DNA of 64,000 nt from NCBI RefSeq assembly GCF_963576545.1, contig NW_026870413.1:186001-250000 (forward strand), read 5' to 3'. The DNA is from Limanda limanda. Its lineage: Eukaryota > Chordata > Actinopteri > Pleuronectiformes > Pleuronectidae. Made by a program: the position numbers and the translations under genes. The notes under the pieces were generated by a model. That model was not told where the DNA came from, did not search any database, and saw only the letters and a list, made by a program, of their open reading frames with translations. Below are positions 22,072 to 35,241 of this stretch, piece after piece (within the stretch, counting starts at the first letter, position 1; each line of letters starts with the position of its first letter).

Positions 22072-24476
22072 GAGATATTCTTGAATAACTTTTTTTGTGA
22101 AGGTCGGAGAGACATGCAAGTAGGCTCTACCCCCACTAAATGGGGTTGCGCGCATCGATCGGTACCATCCTTGAGCTTCTCCGACTTTCGGAAGGGTTAG
22201 GGTTAGGGTTAGGGATGAAAGCACATAGGAGAAAGAGATATTCTTGAATAACTTTTTTTGTGAAGGTCGGAGAGACTTGCAAGTAGGCTCTACCCCCACT
22301 AAATGGGGTAGCGCGCATCGATCGGTACCATCCTTGAGCTTCTCCGACTTTCGGAAGGGTTAGGGTTAGGGTTAGGGATGAAAGCACATAGGAGAAAGAG
22401 ATATTCTTGAATAACTTTTTTTGTGAAGGTCGGAGAGACTTGCAAGTAGGCTCTACCCCCACTAAATGGGGTAGCGCGCATCGATCGGTACCATCCTTGA
22501 GCTTCTCCGACTTTCGGAAGGGTTAGGGTTAGGGTTAGGGATGAAAGCACATAGGAGAAAGAGATATTCTTGAATAACTTTTTTTGTGAAGGTCGGAGAG
22601 ACTTGGAAAGTGGTTGCATCTGGACTAATTTGGGTCCTGCGGATCGATTGGTACCATCCTCGAGCTTGTACGACCTTCGGAAGAGGTCGACCGACGAAAT
22701 TCCCCCAAATCTGAGGAGATATTCTTGAATAACTTTTTTTGTGAAGGTCGGAGAGACTTGCAAGTAGGCTCTACCCCCACTAAATGGGGTTGCGCGCATC
22801 GATCGGTACCATCCTTGAGCTTCTCCGACTTTCGGAAGGGTTAGGGTTAGGGTTAGGGATGAAAGCACATAGGAGAAAGAGATATTCTTGAATAACTTTT
22901 TTTGTGAAGGTCGGAGAGACTTGGAAAGTGGTTGCATCTGGACTAATTTGGGTCCTGCAGATCGATTGGTACCATCCCCGAGCTTGTACGACCTTCGGAA
23001 GAGGTCGACCGACGAAATTCCCCCAAATCTGAGGAGATATTCTTGAATAACTTTTTTTGTGAAGGTCGGAGAGACTTGCAAGTAGGCTCTACCCCCACTA
23101 AATGGGGTTGCGCGCATCGATCGGTACCATCCTTGAGCTTTTCCGACTTTCGGAAGGGTTAGGGTTAGGGTAAGGGATGAAAGCACATAGGAGAAAGAGA
23201 TATTCTTGAATAACTTTTTTTGTGAAGGTCGGAGAGACTTGCAAGTAGGCTCTACCCCCACTAAATGGGGTAGCGCGCATCGATCGGTACCATCCTTGAG
23301 CTTCTCCGACTTTCGGAAGGGTTAGGGTTAGGGTTAGGGATGAAAGCACATAGGAGAAAGAGATATTCTTGAATAACTTTTTTTGTGAAGGTCGGAGAGA
23401 CTTGCAAGTAGGCTCTACCCCCACTAAATGGGGTAGCGCGCATCGATCGGTACCATACTTGAGCTTCTCCGACTTTCGGAAGGGTTAGGGTTAGGGTTAG
23501 GGATGAAAGCACATAGGAGAAAGAGATATTCTTGAATAACTTTTTTTGTGAAGGTCGGAGAGACTTGGAAAGTGGTTGCATCTGGACTAATTTGGGTCCT
23601 GCGGATCGATTGGTACCATCCCCGAGCTTGTACGACCTTCGGAAGAGGTCGACCGACGAAATTCCCCCAAATCTGAGGAGATATTCTTGAATAACTTTTT
23701 TTGTGAAGGTCGGAGAGACTTGCAAGTAGGCTCTACCCCCACTAAATGGGGTAGCGCGCATCGATCGGTACCATCCTTGAGCTTCTCCGACTTTCGAAAG
23801 GGTTAGGGTTAGGGTTAGGGATGAAAGCACATAGGAGAAAGAGATATTCTTGAATAACTTTTTTTGTGAAGGTCGGAGAGACTTGCAAGTAGGCTCTACC
23901 CCCACTAAATGGGGTAGCGCACATCGATCGGTACCATCCTTGAGCTTCTCCGACTTTCGGAAGAGTTAGGGTTAGGGTTAGGGATGAAAGCACATAGGAG
24001 AAAGAGATATTCTTGAATAACTTTTTTTGTGAAGGTCGGAGAGACTTGAAAAGTGGTTGCATCTGGACTAATTTGGGTCCTGCGGATCGATTGGTACCAT
24101 CCCCGAGCTTGTACGACCTTCGGAAGAGGTCGACCGACGAAATTCCCCCAAATCTGAGGAGATATTCTTGAATAACTTTTTTTGTGAAGGTCGGAGAGAC
24201 TTGCAAGTAGGCTCTACCCCCACTAAATGGGGTAGCGCGCATCGATCGGAACCATTCTTGAGCTTCTCCGACTTTCGGAAGGGTTAGGGTTAGGGTTAGG
24301 GATGAAAGCACATAGGAGAAAGACATATTCTTGAATAACTTTTTTTGTGAAGGTCGGAGAGACTTGGAAAGTGGTTGCATCTGGACTAATTTGGGTCCTG
24401 CGGATCGATTGGTACCATCCCCGAGCTTGTACGACCTTCGGAAGAGGTCGACCGACGAAATTCCCCCAAATCTGAG
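17896..24476 (+). repeat. Array segment 3, between Z2 and Z3
   Basis: Two A units, then B at 18222. A runs are 6, 3, 2, 3, 1, 2, 3, 1, 3, 2, 1; B units begin at 18222, 19355, 19999, 20480, 21124, 21442, 21917, 22561, 22879, 23523, 24004 and 24322. One A (21597-21753) is 157 bp. The first part repeats segment 2 (shift 14309, later 14472 because one A is extra). The last part (22879-24476) repeats 16143-17740 at a shift of 6736. The B at 22561 has a private CCTCGAGC in module 3. No gene is seen. Confidence 0.9.
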
Positions 24477-24631
24477 GAGATATTCTTGAATAACTTTTTT
24501 TGTGAAGGTCGGAGAGACTTGCAAGTAGGCTCTACCCCCACTAAATGGGGTAGCGCGCATCGATCGGTACCATCCCCGAGCTTGTACGACCTTCGGAAGA
24601 GGTCGACCGACGAAATTCCCCCAAATCTGAG
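24477..24631 (+). repeat. Z3: hybrid A/B monomer
   Basis: Third copy of the A-front/B-back hybrid, 6736 bp after Z2, with GGTACC intact as in Z1. It is followed by A with TTAGAG at 24767. It is the last Z in the window; the remaining 39 kb contain none, which separates the left and right parts of the array. Confidence 0.92.
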
Positions 24632-25927
24632 GAGATATTCTTGAATAACTTTTTTTGTGAAGGTCGGAGAGACTTGCAAGTAGGCTCTACCCCCACTAAA
24701 TGGGGTTGCGCGCATCGATCGGTACCATCCTTGAGCTTCTCCGACTTTCGGAAGGGTTAGGGTTAGAGTTAGGGATGAAAGCACATAGGAGAAAGAGATA
24801 TTCTTGAATAACTTTTTTTGTGAAGGTCAGAGAGACTTGCAAGTAGGCTCTACCCCCACTAAATGGGGTAGCGCACATCGATCGGTACCATCCTTGAGCT
24901 TCTCCGACTTTCGGAAGGGTTAGGGTTAGGGTTAGGGATGAAAGCACATAGGAGAAAGAGATATTCTTGAATAACTTTTTTTGTGAAGGTCGGAGAGACT
25001 TGGAAAGTGGTTGCATCTGGACTAATTTGGGTCCTGCGGATCGATTGGTACCATCCCCGAGCTTGTACGACCTTCGGAAGAGGTCGACCGACGAAATTCC
25101 CCCAAATCTGAGGAGATATTCTTGAATAACTTTTTTTGTGAAGGTCGGAGAGACATGCAAGTAGGCTCTACCCCCACTAAATGGGGTTGCGCGCATCGAT
25201 CGGTACCATCCTTGAGCTTCTCCGACTTTCGGAAGGGTTAGGGTTAGGGTTAGGGATGAAAGCACATAGGAGAAAGAGATATTCTTGAATAACTTTTTTT
25301 GTGAAGGTCGGAGAGACTTGCAAGTAGGCTCTACCCCCACTAAATGGGGTAGCGCGCATCGATCGGTACCATCCTTGAGCTTCTCCGACTTTCGGAAGGG
25401 TTAGGGTTAGGGTTAGGGATGAAAGCACATAGGAGAAAGAGATATTCTTGAATAACTTTTTTTGTGAAGGTCGGAGAGACTTGCAAGTAGGCTCTACCCC
25501 CACTAAATGGGGTAGCGCGCATCGATCGGTACCATCCTTGAGCTTCTCCGACTTTCGGAAGGGTTAGGGTTAGGGTTAGGGATGAAAGCACATAGGAGAA
25601 AGAGATATTCTTGAATAACTTTTTTTGTGAAGGTCGGAGAGACTTGCAAGTAGGCTCTACCCCCACTAAATGGGGTAGCGCGCATCGATCGGTACCATCC
25701 TTGAGCTTCTCCGACTTTCGGAAGGGTTAGGGTTAGGGTTAGGGATGAAAGCACATAGGAGAAAGAGATATTCTTGAATAACTTTTTTTGTGAAGGTCGG
25801 AGAGACTTGCAAGTAGGCTCTACCCCCACTAAATGGGGTAGCGCGCATCGATCGGTACCATCCTTGAGCTTCTCCGACTTTCGGAAGGGTTAGGGTTAGG
25901 GTTAGGGATGAAAGCACATAGGAGAAA

Positions 25928-26096
25928 GAGATATTCTTGAATAACTTTTTTTGTGAAGGTCGGAGAGACTTGCAAGTAGGCTCTACCCCCACTAAATGGG
26001 GTTGCGCGCATCGATCGGTACCATCCTTGAGCTTCTCCGACTTTCGGAAGGGTTAGGGTTAGGGTTAGGGTTAGGGATGAAAGCACATAGGAGAAA
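25928..26096 (+). repeat. 169-bp A unit with an extra TTAGGG (first of three)
   Basis: The run has five G-triplets. The copy at 30911-31079 derives from this one by the 4983-bp duplication. The one at 54472-54640 lies in the diverged sub-array and looks independent. All precede a GCAGATC-type B. Confidence 0.92.
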
Positions 26097-29000
26097 GAGA
26101 TATTCTTGAATAACTTTTTTTGTGAAGGTCGGAGAGACTTGGAAAGTGGTTGCATCTGGACTAATTTGGGTCCTGCAGATCGATTGGTACCATCCCCGAG
26201 CTTGTACGACCTTCGGAAGAGGTCGACCGACGAAATTCCCCCAAATCTGAGGAGATATTCTTGAATAACTTTTTTTGTGAAGGTCGGAGAGACTTGCAAG
26301 TAGGCTCTACCCCCACTAAATGGGGTTGCGCGCATCGATCGGTACCATCCTTGAGCTTCTCCGACTTTCGGAAGGGTTAGGGTTAGGGTAAGGGATGAAA
26401 GCACATAGGAGAAAGAGATATTCTTGAATAACTTTTTTTGTGAAGGTCGGAGAGACTTGCAAGTAGGCTCTACCCCCACTAAATGGGGTAGCGCGCATCG
26501 ATCGGTACCATCCTTGAGCTTCTCCGACTTTCGGAAGGGTTAGGGTTAGGGTTAGGGATGAAAGCACATAGGAGAAAGAGATATTCTTGAATAACTTTTT
26601 TTGTGAAGGTCGGAGAGACTTGCAAGTAGGCTCTACCCCCACTAAATGGGGTAGCGCGCATCGATCGGTACCATCCTTGAGCTTCTCCGACTTTCGGAAG
26701 GGTTAGGGTTAGGGTTAGGGATGAAAGCACATAGGAGAAAGAGATATTCTTGAATAACTTTTTTTGTGAAGGTCGGAGAGACTTGGAAAGTGGTTGCATC
26801 TGGACTAATTTGGGTCCTGCGGATCGATTGGTACCATCCCCGAGCTTGTACGACCTTCGGAAGAGGTCGACCGACGAAATTCCCCCAAATCTGAGGAGAT
26901 ATTCTTGAATAACTTTTTTTGTGAAGGTCGGAGAGACTTGCAAGTAGGCTCTACCCCCACTAAATGGGGTAGCGCGCATCGATCGGTACCATCCTTGAGC
27001 TTCTCCGACTTTCGGAAGGGTTAGGGTTAGGGTTAGGGATGAAAGCACATAGGAGAAAGAGATATTCTTGAATAACTTTTTTTGTGAAGGTCGGAGAGAC
27101 TTGCAAGTAGGCTCTACCCCCACTAAATGGGGTAGCGCGCATCGATCGGTACCATCCTTGAGCTTCTCCGACTTTCGGAAGGGTTAGGGTTAGGGTTAGG
27201 GATGAAAGCACATAGGAGAAAGAGATATTCTTGAATAACTTTTTTTGTGAAGGTCGGAGAGACTTGGAAAGTGGTTGCATCTGGACTAATTTGGGTCCTG
27301 CGGATCGATTGGTACCATACCCGAGCTTGTACGACCTTCGGAAGAGGTCGACCGACGAAATTCCCCCAAATCTGAGGAGATATTCTTGAATAACTTTTTT
27401 TGTGAAGGTCGGAGAGACTTGCAAGTAGGCTCTACCCCCACTAAATGGGGTAGCGCGCATCGATCGGTACCATCCTTGAGCTTCTCCGACTTTCGGAAGG
27501 GTTAGGGTTAGGGTTAGGGATGAAAGCACATAGGAGAAAGAGATATTCTTGAATAACTTTTTTTGTGAAGGTCGGAGAGACTTGCAAGTAGGCTCTACCC
27601 CCACTAAATGGGGTAGCGCGCATCGATCGGTACCATCCTTGAGCTTCTCCGACTTTCGGAAGGGTTAGGGTTAGGGTTAGGGATGAAAGCACATAGGAGA
27701 AAGAGATATTCTTGAATAACTTTTTTTGTGAAGGTCGGAGAGACTTGCAAGTAGGCTCTACCCCCACTAAATGGGGTTGCGCGCATCGATCGGTACCATC
27801 CTTGAGCTTCTCCGACTTTCGGAAGGGTTAGGGTTAGGGTTAGGGATGAAAGCACATAGGAGAAAGAGATATTCTTGAATAACTTTTTTTGTGAAGGTCG
27901 GAGAGACTTGGAAAGTGGTTGCATCTGGACTAATTTGGGTCCTGCAGATCGATTGGTACCATCCCCGAGCTTGTACGACCTTCGGAAGAGGTCGACCGAC
28001 GAAATTCCCCCAAATCTGAGGAGATATTCTTGAATAACTTTTTTTGTGAAGGTCGGAGAGACTTGCAAGTAGGCTCTACCCCCACTAAATGGGGTAGCGC
28101 GCATCGATCGGTACCATCCTTGAGCTTCTCCGACTTTCGGAAGGGTTAGGGTTAGGGTTAGGGATGAAAGCACATAGGAGAAAGAGATATTCTTGAATAA
28201 CTTTTTTTGTGAAGGTCGGAGAGACTTGGAAAGTGGTTGCATCTGGACTAATTTGGGTCCTGCGAATCGATTGGTACCATCCCCGAGCTTGTACGACCTT
28301 CGGAAGAGGTCGAACGACGAAATTCCCCCAAATCTGAGGAGATATTCTTGAATAACTTTTTTTGTGAAGGTCGGAGAGACTTGCAAGTAGGCTCTACCCC
28401 CACTAAATGGGGTAGCGCGCATCGATCGGTACCATCCTTGAGCTTCTCCGACTTTCGGAAGGGTTAGGGTTAGGGATGAAAGCACATAGGAGAAAGAGAT
28501 ATTCTTGAATAACTTTTTTTGTGAAGGTCGGAGAGACTTGCAAGTAGGCTCTACCCCCACTAAATGGGGTAGCGCGCATCCATCGGTACCATCCTTGAGC
28601 TTCTCCGACTTTCGGAAGGGTTAGGGTTAGGGTTAGGGATGAAAGCACATAGGAGAAAGAGATATTCTTGAATAACTTTTTTTGTGAAGGTCGGAGAGAC
28701 TTGGAAAGTGGTTGCATCTGGACTAATTTGGGTCCTGCGGATCGATTGGTACCATCCCCGAGCTTGTACGACCTTCGGAAGAGGTCGACCGACGAAATTC
28801 CCCCAAATCTGAGGAGATATTCTTGAATAACTTTTTTTGTGAAGGTCGGAGAGACTTGCAAGTAGGCTCTACCCCCACTAAATGGGGTAGCGCGCATCGA
28901 TCGGTACCATCCTTGAGCTTCTCCGACTTTCGGAAGGGTTAGGGTTAGGGATGAAAGCACATAGGAGAAAGAGATATTCTTGAATAACTTTTTTTGTGAA

Positions 29001-30258
29001 GGTCGGAGAGACTTGCAAGTAGGCTCTACCCCCACTAAATGGGGTAGCGCGCATCGATCGGTACCATCCTTGAGCTTCTCCGACTTTCGGAAGGGTTAGG
29101 GTTAGGGTTAGGGATGAAAGCACATAGGAGAAAGAGATATTCTTGAATAACTTTTTTTGTGAAGGTCGGAGAGACTTGGAAAGTGGTTGCATCTGGACTA
29201 ATTTGGGTCCTGCGGATCGATTGGTACCATCCCCGAGCTTGTACGACCTTCGGAAGAGGTCGACCGACGAAATTCCCCCAAATCTGAGGAGATATTCTTG
29301 AATAACTTTTTTTGTGAAGGTCGGAGAGACATGCAAGTAGGCTCTACCCCCACTAAATGGGGTTGCGCGCATCGATCGGTACCATCCTTGAGCTTCTCCG
29401 ACTTTCGGAAGGGTTAGGGTTAGGGTTAGGGATGAAAGCACATAGGAGAAAGAGATATTCTTGAATAACTTTTTTTGTGAAGGTCGGAGAGACTTGCAAG
29501 TAGGCTCTACCCCCACTAAATGGGGTAGCGCGCATCGATCGGTACCATCCTTGAGCTTCTCCGACTTTCGGAAGGGTTAGGGTTAGGGTTAGGGATGAAA
29601 GCACATAGGAGAAAGAGATATTCTTGAATAACTTTTTTTGTGAAGGTCGGAGAGACTTGCAAGTAGGCTCTACCCCCACTAAATGGGGTAGCGCGCATCG
29701 ATCGGTACCATCCTTGAGCTTCTCCGACTTTCGGAAGGGTTAGGGTTAGGGTTAGGGATGAAAGCACATAGGAGAAAGAGATATTCTTGAATAACTTTTT
29801 TTGTGAAGGTCGGAGAGACTTGCAAGTAGGCTCTACCCCCACTAAATGGGGTAGCGCGCATCGATCGGTACCATCCTTGAGCTTCTCCGACTTTCGGAAG
29901 GGTTAGGGTTAGGGTTAGGGATGAAAGCACATAGGAGAAAGAGATATTCTTGAATAACTTTTTTTGTGAAGGTCGGAGAGACTTGCAAGTAGGCTCTACC
30001 CCCACTAAATGGGGTAGCGCGCATCGATCGGTACCATCCTTGAGCTTCTCCGACTTTCGGAAGGGTTAGGGTTAGGGTTAGGGATGAAAGCACATAGGAG
30101 AAAGAGATATTCTTGAATAACTTTTTTTGTGAAGGTCGGAGAGACTTGGAAAGTGGTTGCATCTGGACTAATTTGGGTCCTGCGGATCGATTGGTACTAT
30201 CCCCGAGCTTGTACGACCTTCGGAAGAGGTCGACCGACGAAATTCCCCCAAATCTGAG
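26097..30258 (+). repeat. 4983-bp higher-order repeat, copy 1
   Basis: All eight B positions and all A size variants recur 4983 bp downstream. Private single-base variants confirm a direct duplication. GTCGAAC replaces GTCGACC in the B at 28184 and again in the B at 33167. GCATCCATCGG occurs at 28581 and 33564. GGTACTATC occurs at 30198 and 35181. Similarity extends left to about 25.3 kb, including the 169-bp A. Confidence 0.9.
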
Positions 30259-31079
30259 GAGATATTCTTGAATAACTTTTTTTGTGAAGGTCGGAGAGAC
30301 TTGCAAGTAGGCTCTACCCCCACTAAATGGGGTAGCGCGCATCGATCGGTACCATCCTTGAGCTTCTCCGACTTTCGGAAGGGTTAGGGTTAGGGTTAGG
30401 GATGAAAGCACATAGGAGAAAGAGATATTCTTGAATAACTTTTTTTGTGAAGGTCGGAGAGACTTGCAAGTAGGCTCTACCCCCACTAAATGGGGTAGCG
30501 CGCATCGATCGGTACCATCCTTGAGCTTCTCCGACTTTCGGAAGGGTTAGGGTTAGGGTTAGGGATGAAAGCACATAGGAGAAAGAGATATTCTTGAATA
30601 ACTTTTTTTGTGAAGGTCGGAGAGACTTGCAAGTAGGCTCTACCCCCACTAAATGGGGTAGCGCGCATCGATCGGTACCATCCTTGAGCTTCTCCGACTT
30701 TCGGAAGGGTTAGGGTTAGGGTTAGGGATGAAAGCACATAGGAGAAAGAGATATTCTTGAATAACTTTTTTTGTGAAGGTCGGAGAGACTTGCAAGTAGG
30801 CTCTACCCCCACTAAATGGGGTAGCGCGCATCGATCGGTACCATCCTTGAGCTTCTCCGACTTTCGGAAGGGTTAGGGTTAGGGTTAGGGATGAAAGCAC
30901 ATAGGAGAAAGAGATATTCTTGAATAACTTTTTTTGTGAAGGTCGGAGAGACTTGCAAGTAGGCTCTACCCCCACTAAATGGGGTTGCGCGCATCGATCG
31001 GTACCATCCTTGAGCTTCTCCGACTTTCGGAAGGGTTAGGGTTAGGGTTAGGGTTAGGGATGAAAGCACATAGGAGAAA

Positions 31080-34000
31080 GAGATATTCTTGAATAACTTT
31101 TTTTGTGAAGGTCGGAGAGACTTGGAAAGTGGTTGCATCTGGACTAATTTGGGTCCTGCAGATCGATTGGTACCATCCCCGAGCTTGTACGACCTTCGGA
31201 AGAGGTCGACCGACGAAATTCCCCCAAATCTGAGGAGATATTCTTGAATAACTTTTTTTGTGAAGGTCGGAGAGACTTGCAAGTAGGCTCTACCCCCACT
31301 AAATGGGGTTGCGCGCATCGATCGGTACCATCCTTGAGCTTCTCCGACTTTCGGAAGGGTTAGGGTTAGGGTAAGGGATGAAAGCACATAGGAGAAAGAG
31401 ATATTCTTGAATAACTTTTTTTGTGAAGGTCGGAGAGACTTGCAAGTAGGCTCTACCCCCACTAAATGGGGTAGCGCGCATCGATCGGTACCATCCTTGA
31501 GCTTCTCCGACTTTCGGAAGGGTTAGGGTTAGGGTTAGGGATGAAAGCACATAGGAGAAAGAGATATTCTTGAATAACTTTTTTTGTGAAGGTCGGAGAG
31601 ACTTGCAAGTAGGCTCTACCCCCACTAAATGGGGTAGCGCGCATCGATCGGTACCATCCTTGAGCTTCTCCGACTTTCGGAAGGGTTAGGGTTAGGGTTA
31701 GGGATGAAAGCACATAGGAGAAAGAGATATTCTTGAATAACTTTTTTTGTGAAGGTCGGAGAGACTTGGAAAGTGGTTGCATCTGGACTAATTTGGGTCC
31801 TGCGGATCGATTGGTACCATCCCCGAGCTTGTACGACCTTCGGAAGAGGTCGACCGACGAAATTCCCCCAAATCTGAGGAGATATTCTTGAATAACTTTT
31901 TTTGTGAAGGTCGGAGAGACTTGCAAGTAGGCTCTACCCCCACTAAATGGGGTAGCGCGCATCGATCGGTACCATCCTTGAGCTTCTCCGACTTTCGGAA
32001 GGGTTAGGGTTAGGGTTAGGGATGAAAGCACATAGGAGAAAGAGATATTCTTGAATAACTTTTTTTGTGAAGGTCGGAGAGACTTGCAAGTAGGCTCTAC
32101 CCCCACTAAATGGGGTAGCGCGCATCGATCGGTACCATCCTTGAGCTTCTCCGACTTTCGGAAGGGTTAGGGTTAGGGTTAGGGATGAAAGCACATAGGA
32201 GAAAGAGATATTCTTGAATAACTTTTTTTGTGAAGGTCGGAGAGACTTGGAAAGTGGTTGCATCTGGACTAATTTGGGTCCTGCGGATCGATTGGTACCA
32301 TACCCGAGCTTGTACGACCTTCGGAAGAGGTCGACCGACGAAATTCCCCCAAATCTGAGGAGATATTCTTGAATAACTTTTTTTGTGAAGGTCGGAGAGA
32401 CTTGCAAGTAGGCTCTACCCCCACTAAATGGGGTAGCGCGCATCGATCGGTACCATCCTTGAGCTTCTCCGACTTTCGGAAGGGTTAGGGTTAGGGTTAG
32501 GGATGAAAGCACATAGGAGAAAGAGATATTCTTGAATAACTTTTTTTGTGAAGGTCGGAGAGACTTGCAAGTAGGCTCTACCCCCACTAAATGGGGTAGC
32601 GCGCATCGATCGGTACCATCCTTGAGCTTCTCCGACTTTCGGAAGGGTTAGGGTTAGGGTTAGGGATGAAAGCACATAGGAGAAAGAGATATTCTTGAAT
32701 AACTTTTTTTGTGAAGGTCGGAGAGACTTGCAAGTAGGCTCTACCCCCACTAAATGGGGTTGCGCGCATCGATCGGTACCATCCTTGAGCTTCTCCGACT
32801 TTCGGAAGGGTTAGGGTTAGGGTTAGGGATGAAAGCACATAGGAGAAAGAGATATTCTTGAATAACTTTTTTTGTGAAGGTCGGAGAGACTTGGAAAGTG
32901 GTTGCATCTGGACTAATTTGGGTCCTGCAGATCGATTGGTACCATCCCCGAGCTTGTACGACCTTCGGAAGAGGTCGACCGACGAAATTCCCCCAAATCT
33001 GAGGAGATATTCTTGAATAACTTTTTTTGTGAAGGTCGGAGAGACTTGCAAGTAGGCTCTACCCCCACTAAATGGGGTAGCGCGCATCGATCGGTACCAT
33101 CCTTGAGCTTCTCCGACTTTCGGAAGGGTTAGGGTTAGGGTTAGGGATGAAAGCACATAGGAGAAAGAGATATTCTTGAATAACTTTTTTTGTGAAGGTC
33201 GGAGAGACTTGGAAAGTGGTTGCATCTGGACTAATTTGGGTCCTGCGAATCGATTGGTACCATCCCCGAGCTTGTACGACCTTCGGAAGAGGTCGAACGA
33301 CGAAATTCCCCCAAATCTGAGGAGATATTCTTGAATAACTTTTTTTGTGAAGGTCGGAGAGACTTGCAAGTAGGCTCTACCCCCACTAAATGGGGTAGCG
33401 CGCATCGATCGGTACCATCCTTGAGCTTCTCCGACTTTCGGAAGGGTTAGGGTTAGGGATGAAAGCACATAGGAGAAAGAGATATTCTTGAATAACTTTT
33501 TTTGTGAAGGTCGGAGAGACTTGCAAGTAGGCTCTACCCCCACTAAATGGGGTAGCGCGCATCCATCGGTACCATCCTTGAGCTTCTCCGACTTTCGGAA
33601 GGGTTAGGGTTAGGGTTAGGGATGAAAGCACATAGGAGAAAGAGATATTCTTGAATAACTTTTTTTGTGAAGGTCGGAGAGACTTGGAAAGTGGTTGCAT
33701 CTGGACTAATTTGGGTCCTGCGGATCGATTGGTACCATCCCCGAGCTTGTACGACCTTCGGAAGAGGTCGACCGACGAAATTCCCCCAAATCTGAGGAGA
33801 TATTCTTGAATAACTTTTTTTGTGAAGGTCGGAGAGACTTGCAAGTAGGCTCTACCCCCACTAAATGGGGTAGCGCGCATCGATCGGTACCATCCTTGAG
33901 CTTCTCCGACTTTCGGAAGGGTTAGGGTTAGGGATGAAAGCACATAGGAGAAAGAGATATTCTTGAATAACTTTTTTTGTGAAGGTCGGAGAGACTTGCA

Positions 34001-35241
34001 AGTAGGCTCTACCCCCACTAAATGGGGTAGCGCGCATCGATCGGTACCATCCTTGAGCTTCTCCGACTTTCGGAAGGGTTAGGGTTAGGGTTAGGGATGA
34101 AAGCACATAGGAGAAAGAGATATTCTTGAATAACTTTTTTTGTGAAGGTCGGAGAGACTTGGAAAGTGGTTGCATCTGGACTAATTTGGGTCCTGCGGAT
34201 CGATTGGTACCATCCCCGAGCTTGTACGACCTTCGGAAGAGGTCGACCGACGAAATTCCCCCAAATCTGAGGAGATATTCTTGAATAACTTTTTTTGTGA
34301 AGGTCGGAGAGACATGCAAGTAGGCTCTACCCCCACTAAATGGGGTTGCGCGCATCGATCGGTACCATCCTTGAGCTTCTCCGACTTTCGGAAGGGTTAG
34401 GGTTAGGGTTAGGGATGAAAGCACATAGGAGAAAGAGATATTCTTGAATAACTTTTTTTGTGAAGGTCGGAGAGACTTGCAAGTAGGCTCTACCCCCACT
34501 AAATGGGGTAGCGCGCATCGATCGGTACCATCCTTGAGCTTCTCCGACTTTCGGAAGGGTTAGGGTTAGGGTTAGGGATGAAAGCACATAGGAGAAAGAG
34601 ATATTCTTGAATAACTTTTTTTGTGAAGGTCGGAGAGACTTGCAAGTAGGCTCTACCCCCACTAAATGGGGTAGCGCGCATCGATCGGTACCATCCTTGA
34701 GCTTCTCCGACTTTCGGAAGGGTTAGGGTTAGGGTTAGGGATGAAAGCACATAGGAGAAAGAGATATTCTTGAATAACTTTTTTTGTGAAGGTCGGAGAG
34801 ACTTGCAAGTAGGCTCTACCCCCACTAAATGGGGTAGCGCGCATCGATCGGTACCATCCTTGAGCTTCTCCGACTTTCGGAAGGGTTAGGGTTAGGGTTA
34901 GGGATGAAAGCACATAGGAGAAAGAGATATTCTTGAATAACTTTTTTTGTGAAGGTCGGAGAGACTTGCAAGTAGGCTCTACCCCCACTAAATGGGGTAG
35001 CGCGCATCGATCGGTACCATCCTTGAGCTTCTCCGACTTTCGGAAGGGTTAGGGTTAGGGTTAGGGATGAAAGCACATAGGAGAAAGAGATATTCTTGAA
35101 TAACTTTTTTTGTGAAGGTCGGAGAGACTTGGAAAGTGGTTGCATCTGGACTAATTTGGGTCCTGCGGATCGATTGGTACTATCCCCGAGCTTGTACGAC
35201 CTTCGGAAGAGGTCGACCGACGAAATTCCCCCAAATCTGAG
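31080..35241 (+). repeat. 4983-bp higher-order repeat, copy 2
   Basis: Second copy of 26097-30258, with identical unit order and the same private variants 4983 bp away. After 35241 the A run is 3 rather than 5, so the duplication ends near here. I noticed no difference between the copies by eye, which makes this one of the youngest events in the window. Confidence 0.9.

Larger units (their letters stand above)
22879..28813 (+). repeat. 6.7-kb higher-order repeat, copy 2 (contains Z3)
   Basis: Copy of 16143-22071, including the Z hybrid, the TTAGAG marker and the 157-bp A (28339-28495). It overlaps copy 1 of the 4983-bp repeat, so the 6.7-kb event is older than the 4983-bp event. One base in it, at 23964, turns the first telomeric triplet to GAG; copy 1 lacks this change. 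Confidence 0.87.
24632..35241 (+). repeat. Array segment 4 with a 4983-bp tandem duplication
   Basis: Two A units, then B at 24958. A runs are 6, 3, 2, 3, 1, 2, 2, 5, 5, 3, 2, 3, 1, 2, 2, 5. B units begin at 24958, 26097, 26741, 27222, 27866, 28184, 28659, 29134, 30104, 31080, 31724, 32205, 32849, 33167, 33642, 34117 and 35087. The series from 26097 repeats from 31080. It contains two 169-bp A units with an extra TTAGGG (25928-26096, 30911-31079) and four 157-bp A units (28339-28495, 28814-28970, 33322-33478, 33797-33953). No gene is seen. Confidence 0.9.
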
